Below, one piece after another: positions 57,151-64,000 of a DNA stretch of 64,000 bases. The stretch spans positions 87,221-151,220 of the forward strand of contig JAAKBF010000169.1 in the NCBI GenBank assembly GCA_012656075.1, in the 5' to 3' direction. Both the position numbers and the translations under genes were made by a program. Numbering within the stretch: the stretch's first letter is position 1; each line of letters opens with the position of its first letter. The notes under the pieces were generated by a model. The model did no database searches. It was not told the DNA's origin and saw only the letters and a program-made list of their open reading frames with translations. The stretch comes from Phytophthora hibernalis (lineage: Eukaryota > Oomycota > Peronosporomycetes > Peronosporales > Peronosporaceae).

Positions 57151-58078
57151 CAACTACCCACGGGTGTGCAATCGGCTTTCCCATATCTGATGGTTTCCTT
57201 ATTCACCACGAGCAATACCTTCGCAGCACGCTCAGCACAGACCACCCAATTTTTAAAGCAAGAGTGTTTTCGGAGAACTCACTTCTTAACGACCAGCTTG
57301 GTGCTACAGTGCTTGTCACTGGATCGGCGCCAGTGTGTGGAATGAAGTCAACTGGAATTCCGGCCCACCTCGCCATCGCTAAGCAGGTGAATGAGTTAAG
57401 AGCGGAAGTAGCGGATCTCCATGAAGAAATTACCAACCTCAAGACAGAAATGACAACGAAACTACCGACTGAAGTTGCAGTGGAGGTTGTTAATGAGTTG
57501 TGCAACATTTTGTGGTGAATGGTGTTGCTCCAATTTCGTTGCACGATCTTGATGCAAGGATCTGTTATCTTCGTGCCAGTATGACTACGGAGTTTCGTAG
57601 TGTTCTGAGCGACATTCAACTTCCTGGTAACAGTGATGTCACCACCTCCCCAGTAGAGCATCAATCAGAATGGCAATCGTGGTCGTGGGACGACGGATAG
57701 CTCTGCCATGGCGTTCCAAAGACTGGGCATTTCCAGCCCGAGCGAATGTGAAGGCAATTTGGAATTTATGGTTCTTTGGCGATAAAGACACGAAGATTCG
57801 CCCCATACCGACTCCTCAGCAAACAGCATGCCATAATACCAGCGCACTATATGAGGCATCGCGCGTCTTTTTGTGATACAATACATGGAGAAACTTGCAA
57901 TAGAAGCTAACTTGTTGCACGAAGGAGGACAAAGATTTCTGCGCTGCCAATTCCCACGGCCGATAAAGTTTTCGACGCTGTCTTCACAACGATTCTGTCG
58001 AAACTTTACGAAACGAAGCCAAAACGAGCAGACGATTTGTCGTGCGGGCGCTATACAATCGATCGTGCCGGTATCATA
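57150..58078 (+). pseudogene. Crypton C-terminal region with GCR1_C-like DNA-binding domain
   Basis: A 125-codon frame (57141-57518) has a coiled coil (KQVNELRAEVADLHEEITNL near 57385), then a GCR1_C-like block: WQSWSWDDG near 57670, FPARANVKAIWNLWFFGDKD near 57730 and TKIRPIP, ending with KPKRADDLSCGRYTIDRAG near 58010-58075. Frameshifts near 57500, 57700 and 57800. The tail directly follows the recombinase, as in oomycete Cryptons. Confidence 0.65.
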
Positions 58079-58438
58079 GAAAGTAGTGAGTAAATATTAA
58101 ATACAGTAGCCACAAAACAGAGGTAGCTGCTATCAGTACGTGTGTGTCCTACTGTAGTTAATCAACTCATTTCTCCCTAATACACGGTTGCGTTCCAGTA
58201 CGCGGTTGTGTTCCTGTACTCGGTTGAATACCAGTACAACGTGGTGTACCAGTTAAAAATGTATGTTTGTCTGACCAATCAAAGCACGTGATGTATCCTG
58301 ATTTGATTCCAATCACAAACACCGTCATGACATACATTTCTCCTGTTAAAATATTCCAAAGATTCACCCACCAGTCCTCTCACTTTGTTGATCTCATCTT
58401 CTCACTTTGCTAATTTCGAGAGTCTAAGGTCGACAGCA
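58079..58438. other. Intergenic stretch with short tandem motif
   Basis: No gene. A 15-18 bp motif (GTTCCAGTACGCGGTT / GTTCCTGTACTCGGTT / ATACCAGTACAACG) repeats near 58192-58240. Confidence 0.45.
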
Positions 58439-60230
58439 TGGCTCACGACGCGGACGCGGACGCCAAGGCCACGCCTCGTCAAGAGACCAGTCAAACTCAA
58501 ACGGAGATACCACAGCCTGGGTCTCCGCCAGAGTCCAGAGACACACGAAAGCGAGCACACAAAAACGCGTATGCGATCGAGATTGCGGGGAAGAGGTAAG
58601 GTGGGTACAATAAATATTGTTAGGAAAATGATTGTAACGTTTATTTATTACACTTTTTGAACAGACATAAGGCAGACGCCATCGCTCATGATAGAGCCGA
58701 GAAACCCGATACGACTGCAGTTGGAACAACGTGGTGTAGCTCCTGCAATCATTTCTCCTGATGCGCATCCTAAAAATACTCTGGTCGCGGTAGCATTCGA
58801 TGCTTGTTCAGCTTGGCTCCACCGACGAATGAACAGAACGACACCGCCATTGCCTTTGAAGACGAAGAGCTCACATTGGAAGATCTACCAGAGGTGTGCC
58901 ATGCACTCAAACTCAAATTGATTGGAACGAGACAAACATGGACATCGTCAATATGGGCGCCGGCGAAAGTGTGAGCCGTTCAGACTGTCCGCGTCGCAAA
59001 ACCAATCTCATGGCGACTTCGTACAAAGCCGCCCGGCAGAGCGATACAACTGTCGACTACCAGCGGATGGTTTGCAGTCGACACTCACGTTTAAGGGCCA
59101 CGCAAAGAAGCTGGAAGCGCTCGAGCAGTCACTCGTGCGGGAAATGAAGGAAGCATTGGGAGAGCAACGTCCGTTAGACGCCAACGTAAGGGAAAAGACG
59201 AAGAAAGATTGGCAGGAGGAGCTTGCACACTGCGAAGTGCTCCATCAGCAAACGGAAGTGGAGCTGCATAAGAAGATAACTCAGTTGGAGGAGCGTGCTG
59301 TTGCGTGTCTAGCTCCAGAATGAGCTACAGTCCGTGAAGCATGATTTCAAACAACTACAAGAGTCTCAGCCAGCGAAAACGGAAACTAGTCTCAACCACG
59401 ATGAGCTAGTTGTGCTCAAAGCTAGCCTGGACAAGCAATACGAGGACCAACAAAAATCTCGATCAGATCTCACTGAGTAGCCAAACTTTCAGCAGAGCAA
59501 AAGAATTGGACGAGGAGAAAACAAGCTCTGGCGACACAAGCTGTCGATCAGCTTGAAGAAGGGTTGCGATTACAGACTCAAATGAAGCTCAACGAAAAAT
59601 GGAGGAAACTTGACGTGATAAAAGAAGCTGTGACGATGCAACTCAACTGTGCAATCCGTGCGTTGCAAGGCCAAATTGAGCTCAACGAATGTTCAGAAGC
59701 TGCTAAACGATGGAAGTACATTTCAGACGAGTATAATCAGCAAAGGAAGAAGCACTGGAGAAATGTGCCGCGAATCGGCGTCGTAAAGACCAGTTAAGGT
59801 TTAAACTCGAGGAAACAATTGTCGAGTTGGAGCGATAGAGCGCCGAATTCAAGCTCAAACTTTATTCATATCGCCTTTGTGGCATTACGAGAAAGCGCAT
59901 CCAACTCTTCGCCGGGCGATACTCAACCAACGCAGGTGGGAAACGGGCTGTTTTTTACGATCCTTTCTGAACCAAAGAGCTAACAGTTTAATGTGTGGTT
60001 TGCAAGCAGGTTCTATCGCCAGTCGAAACAAGCAACGACAGTTTGCGGTGAACCTAATGCAGTGCTGTAGCGACGACGAAGCCAAGCAATTAGACGAAGA
60101 CATGGCATATTTCGTTCAAACGCGGAACGTGCTATGCCACGACGGAGATGGAAACAAAGCATTCGAAGTGGATCACCGAAAGCTTCAGTATTGCTGTCGC
60201 AGCATCTACTCAGCACTCGTTGGACTCTAA
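58439..60230 (+). pseudogene. Coiled-coil protein pseudogene of unknown family
   Basis: ATG 58439 begins an acidic, Thr/Pro-rich N-terminus. A GT-AG intron fits 58597 (GTAAGG) to 58664 (AACAG). Pieces then read as a long coiled coil: KLEALEQSLVREMKEALGEQ near 59110, CEVLHQQTEVELHKKITQLE near 59231, then a 78-codon frame 59564-59797. A compact C-terminal domain follows (59877-60230; SLMCGLQAGSIASRNKQRQF, ending YCCRSIYSALVGL). Stops near 58921, 59323 and 59478 and frameshifts break it. It lies between a Crypton and a DIRS-like element; host gene or transposon cargo cannot be decided. Confidence 0.45.
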
Positions 60231-60656
60231 GCATTTATGTGTAACAAGTGAAGTCTGGCGTTAGCCATAACATAAATATATTTTGCTCAACGCTTTCAGT
60301 TTCTGCTCTTTGGCTACTGTGTATTAATGTAAGTAGTTAATGCTTTCTCTGCTGCTGGCTGAGCCTCAGTGGCCACTACTGTTTCTAGATCAGCTATTGG
60401 CTGAAAAGAGCTGACGCTTCTGACAGGGGATTACGGTATATCAATGATCCGTCTTGGTCAACTTCAACTTGCTACCTGGATATTTTCACGTGCAAGGTGA
60501 AAATAACTTTGAGGAGAGGAAACGGAAGATGAAACCAACGCAGTGTTGTAGCTAGGAGCAGTCGCCGCTTGTAGCAGTCGTAGCGTTAGTTTTAGATTCT
60601 CCTTCTGCCGCTTAAGCCCACGTGATCTCAGTTTTCAGCTATCAACACTCCGGATC
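60231..60656. other. Leader region before the DIRS-like ORFs
   Basis: Non-coding, moderately AT-rich; no repeat pair found. It may contain the element's 5' terminal repeat. Confidence 0.4.
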
Positions 60657-61127
60657 ATGGTCCGTCTTACTACCCGCTCCTTCCTCCACCTGACACCTGA
60701 AGTGGTGGAGTTCGAGGCGGAACTTTCGTTCTACACTAAGGTTTTACACCTGGGCTCGGAAGATGTGACGTTTCGCGACCTGGAAGGCGGAGAAGGCAGC
60801 GTAGCTCGTGGCATCGCCAAGCGACATGTGGTCCGAGCAAGCGAAGTAACCCAATCACGCCAAACCTCCCTGCTCAGACGACCTATTCTCGTCAAGCTAG
60901 ACGCCGAAGCTCACTACGGACAAGTTGTGGCCGTCGAGAAGAATCGCATAACCGTTGTGTCCGGGAGTCAGCAATTTCTGGTGGCGATCGGCTCAGTGTC
61001 CGTGGTGTCACCAGTGGTCGCCCTTCTGCTAGAGGACATCGAGTTTCGGAGCGATGAGTGGGGATCTAGTGACCCAGAGGCTGTCGAACAGACTATGCTA
61101 CGTCGAGCCCTCGGCCAGGGTGGTTAA
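60657..61127 (+). CDS. DIRS-like element ORF1 (gag-like), N-terminal part
   Basis: Intact 156-codon frame from MVRLTTRSFLHL to a stop at 61127. It contains HYGQVVAVEKNRITVVSG and VSPVVALLLEDIEF, paralleling the minus-strand protein at 49182-48790. No known enzymatic motif. Its place directly upstream of further ORFs and a reverse transcriptase on the same strand suggests a structural, nucleic-acid-packaging role. Confidence 0.5.
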   Translation: MVRLTTRSFLHLTPEVVEFEAELSFYTKVLHLGSEDVTFRDLEGGEGSVARGIAKRHVVRASEVTQSRQTSLLRRPILVKLDAEAHYGQVVAVEKNRITVVSGSQQFLVAIGSVSVVSPVVALLLEDIEFRSDEWGSSDPEAVEQTMLRRALGQGG

Positions 61128-61142
61128 GCCGCTTCCAACAAG

Positions 61143-62590
61143 GTGTCAATTATACTGGACAATGTGATGAGCGAGGAGAGTCGGCCCGTTGGTAGCAAAA
61201 TGTGTCGATGGATTCCTCTCCAGCACGCGGTTGATTTTGCTTATTTCGTCAACGGAGGTGTGGAACCGGTGCCACAGAGCGTGGGCAGTTCATTCTGCCG
61301 AATTCCGATACCACCTCCACCCTCCCGTTCACCCTCCATGTCTCGCGGGACCGGACAAGAGATACAAGATCTATTTGACCCGTTTGTGGACGATGATGAC
61401 TCGCCTCAAGACCATCGAGAGCATGCCAGTGGAGTAACAAGGTCATCCAACACGGAGGCTTGCGGTACGAAGCGAATTCACACCACCAATTTTGCTGAAG
61501 ATGCCAATGATACTTCCACAGCTAAACGTCAACGCTTTCGGGATACCCTGGATCAAGATGTGTTGATACTGGAAAAGCTGAGTAGTGATGACCCCGACCT
61601 CTTGGAGCTTTTTCGCTTCGAACCGATGCAAAAAGGTAAGGTCCGAAGGAAAACGCGGAGGCGGGGATGAAATGCCTAGCAGAGCGAAGAAACCGGCTTC
61701 CGTATCAAAAACCAAGCACACATCAAAATACGCGTTTGCTCCGTCTGAAGAGCAAATGCTCGTCCATGATCGAATCACGTCGGAGAAGCATAAAGGTACG
61801 TCAGCCACTGCTTTTGTAGAAGTTTGGTTCGGTCCGAGCACGAGGAGTTCAAGGCTGCACCTGGTGTGTACACGGGTGTACGATTTTCGTTTTGGCTCGG
61901 GTGATCTGTCCATCAGGCACTTTGCTAGATTGTCGCGTGATGAACGAGGCGGGTCAAACTACGACAATCTCTCTGCGACGGCGGAATTCGCGCGGAAACA
62001 CCAGCGACACGAATTGAAAATGTTGTTGAGTTTTTCTCACTTACATCCGCGAGTTCTGTAGTGCCGAGCTGGTCGGACTAGTTCAGGATATCATCAAGTT
62101 TATCGACCATACTCTGGCGCAGGTTTCGTGTGCGCCCAACGATCTTTCCAGCTTGGTGTACTGGGTAAATGATGTGCTAGAAGACTTCCGTGGTGCGGCG
62201 GACGAAAATCGAGAGCTCCGATCAATTCTTCGGCGCTGTTCAACAGACGACAGATTGCTACGGGATGTGATGTTCATCAAAGTACATCGCCAAGTGGATG
62301 ATGTTCGACACGAGATCCAGCCTAGATCTGTACGATCGGGGCCAAGCAACTTCGGGTTTACAGCGCCATTGTGACCGCAATCTTGATGGAAAGAAGCGCG
62401 TCGGCCGGATCCCCAAGAAAGTTCTCCGGAAATTACCAGTGCATGTTGATCCTGCTTGAGGAAACCCACGTAAATTGTGCGTACGTTATCTTTCTCAAGC
62501 GGGATGGGCTGAGGATGAGGATGGCGTGTGTCCAAGTGAAAACACGGGCATTTTGTGCCTTCGAAGTTGCCGTCCATCGTCAAAAATAAA
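61143..62590 (+). pseudogene. DIRS-like element ORF1 continuation, fragmented
   Basis: Frames 61143-61670 (175 codons; acidic centre FVDDDDSPQDHREH and a nuclear-localisation-like AKRQR), about 61672-62061 (VCTRVYDFRFGSGDLSIRHF near 61864) and 62153-62374 (LVYWVNDVLEDFRG near 62157). The second and third blocks match the minus-strand region at 47973-47231 in order. A small intron or frameshift near 61636-61680 and stops at 62061 and 62374 separate the blocks. Confidence 0.5.
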
Positions 62591-62634
62591 ATTTACAGGC
62601 GCTTCGGGGGTCTGAAGAACGAGCACAAGCAATT

Positions 62635-64000
62635 ATGACTCAGTCGGACTGGTCCGGCAACGACATTATCACTAAACGAAGGCCTACGAGCCCCGTCATC
62701 GTCGGTGATCACCAGCGAAGCCGATCAGGAAGCGGATATCAAGTTGCCTTTACCGCTAACGCCCTAATCAATTCAAGTGATACAGTGTCAATGGTAATGC
62801 CCAAGCTAGACCAGTCTGGATTTAACAAACATCCAACATTCGCGCGCACTTCTATCCGGGTGGACCGAGCATCGAGCAAGGTCGACAAGATAACTTGTGT
62901 GCAGTTAGCGGATTCTACCGTTCAACGGACGGATGAGGGTCTTCAGCTGACTGCTGGTGGCACAGGTAGTTGTCGACCAAGGATTTGGTGTATCACAGCC
63001 GTAGACGCAAAGAGCAAGCCCAACAAGGTATCCTGCACCCGGTTCGCTGGACGACCTACCGATTTAGTAGATTCGAAGTTGCGGTCAGCGGAAGGTGTAC
63101 GTGGTTATTGGTTGAGACCTTGTCGTCACGCAAAAATCAAATTATCGTTCGCATCGGCGCGCCGGATTCAAGCAGATCTGGAAGAGTATTTACTTCGAGC
63201 AGAAGCCAGAATTTCAAGTCTGCACCGGAGAATGGGTCTCGTCCGATCGAGGAGCAACGAATCGCCACTGTTTGTCATGGATCAGGCAGCTTGTGAGTCA
63301 CTATCCACCGTTATCCACAATCACAACATGTCCCTTGAAGAAGCCACACAGTTTGTTCGTGATGCAGATAGGGTGGACAGCAGACCCAACAAAGCTCTCG
63401 ACCCTAACCAACTGAGAGTCGTTCTTGAAGGCTACCTGCATCTTGACCTGTTTGTTCAGATTGCTGTGAGCGGTATCGACGTGGAATGGAAACAAGGTCC
63501 AGTTCCGCGACCTCCACCACCGAAGAATCACGGGTCATGTCGCCGGTATTTACCTGCCATTACAACAAGCATCCATGACGGACAAGACTCTGGTCAATAC
63601 CTTATTGTGGACGCTGACATTCTCGGTCGATGGCCAGAAGTCATTTGTAGTCCTCTTGGTGCTATGGAGAAGAAAGGTGTCGATCCGCTGGAAGAGGCTC
63701 GCACAATTCACGACTTATCTTATCCAAAAGATGACTCCGTGAATGCAGCATTTGTTGCCAAAAATCAGGTACGAGTCTGTGGCAATTATTGCTCGTCGCA
63801 TCGAGAACTTAGTTCAAGGCCGGGCATGCTGGACGTATTCGTATTCTCAAGGGAGACGTAAAACTGCGTTTCGTCACCTCCGGACTCGCGCTAACCAAGT
63901 TTTTAGAATGGCCGCCTCTGTGAAGGAACTCGGCATTCTCGTGATAGACATGTCGGCTCCTTTTGGCTGGTCAGGGACGCCACCTTGCTACGCATTCTTT
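62635..64000 (+). pseudogene. DIRS-like reverse transcriptase, runs off the window
   Basis: 408-codon frame 62635-63861. The N-terminal half is unassigned, then VVLEGYLHLDLFVQIAVSG near 63418 and RT motifs VICSPLGAMEKKGVD near 63640 and RTIHDLSYPKDDSVN near 63700. After a frame change near 63765-63810: YESVAIIARRIENLV, ILKGDVK (catalytic-type Asp near 63852), AFRHLRTRANQVFRMA, and VIDMSAPFGWSGTPP near 63940-63980 at the window end. This RT type is typical of tyrosine-recombinase retrotransposons in oomycetes. The YxDD region, RNase H and recombinase would lie beyond 64000. Frameshifts near 63765 and 63855 suggest decay. Confidence 0.65.

Noticed and set aside
1..64000. tRNA, rRNA, CRISPR arrays, bacterial-type operons or ribosome-binding sites.
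   Set aside because: None seen; spliced genes and eukaryotic transposons make bacterial features irrelevant, and no cloverleaf or rRNA-like stretch was recognised.

Overview
The window looks like oomycete nuclear DNA, most likely Phytophthora or a close relative. The signs are a secreted RxLR-dEER effector candidate, a broken NLP (NPP1-type) gene, short GT-AG introns of about 55-125 bp, and a transposon mix typical of that group: Ty1/Copia, Ty3/Gypsy with a chromodomain, Mutator-like elements, a Helitron, a Crypton and a DIRS-like reverse transcriptase. Almost everything is transposon or transposon debris. I see no rRNA, tRNA, CRISPR array or housekeeping gene.

Layout, left half: a SET-domain histone methyltransferase pseudogene (0.06-0.87 kb); a ~105-bp tandem repeat; a Copia gag-protease fragment (1.75-3.58); a near-complete Copia element on the minus strand (copy A, 4.52-9.06); a MITE (9.1-9.4); an effector-type island with an NLP pseudogene (10.2), a small secreted protein (11.3-11.6) and an RxLR candidate (11.9-12.6); a 108-bp minisatellite (13.05-13.43); a plus-strand gag-like pseudogene interleaved with a minus-strand chromodomain Gypsy element (13.8-20.8); and a SWIM-containing Mutator-like pseudogene (21.5-23.2).

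Middle: a 15.7-kb segment (24,362-40,079) appears inverted. Its left edge is the 5' half of a Copia element on the minus strand. The 3' half of the same element lies on the plus strand just outside its right edge. Both halves break at the same base and carry matching 5-bp target duplications at their outer ends. The segment holds two Mutator-like transposase genes (28-32 kb and 33.9-39.6 kb), each followed by an Ulp1/C48 cysteine-protease domain. A third such element lies at 43.4-47.1 kb, broken by a solo LTR and a second LTR-like insert.

Right: a minus-strand gag-like region (47.2-49.3); a Helitron Rep-helicase pseudogene (49.9-55.8) carrying a small hAT-like MITE; a Crypton tyrosine-recombinase fossil with a GCR1_C-like tail (55.9-58.1); a coiled-coil pseudogene (58.4-60.2); and a DIRS-like element (60.6 to the window end) whose 5' ORFs resemble the 47-49 kb region and whose reverse transcriptase runs off the end.

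Family calls come from reading motifs by eye; no database search was run. The most interesting points are the inversion that cuts a Copia element, the identical disabling lesions in two independent Copia insertions, and the recurrent Mutator-Ulp1 pairing.
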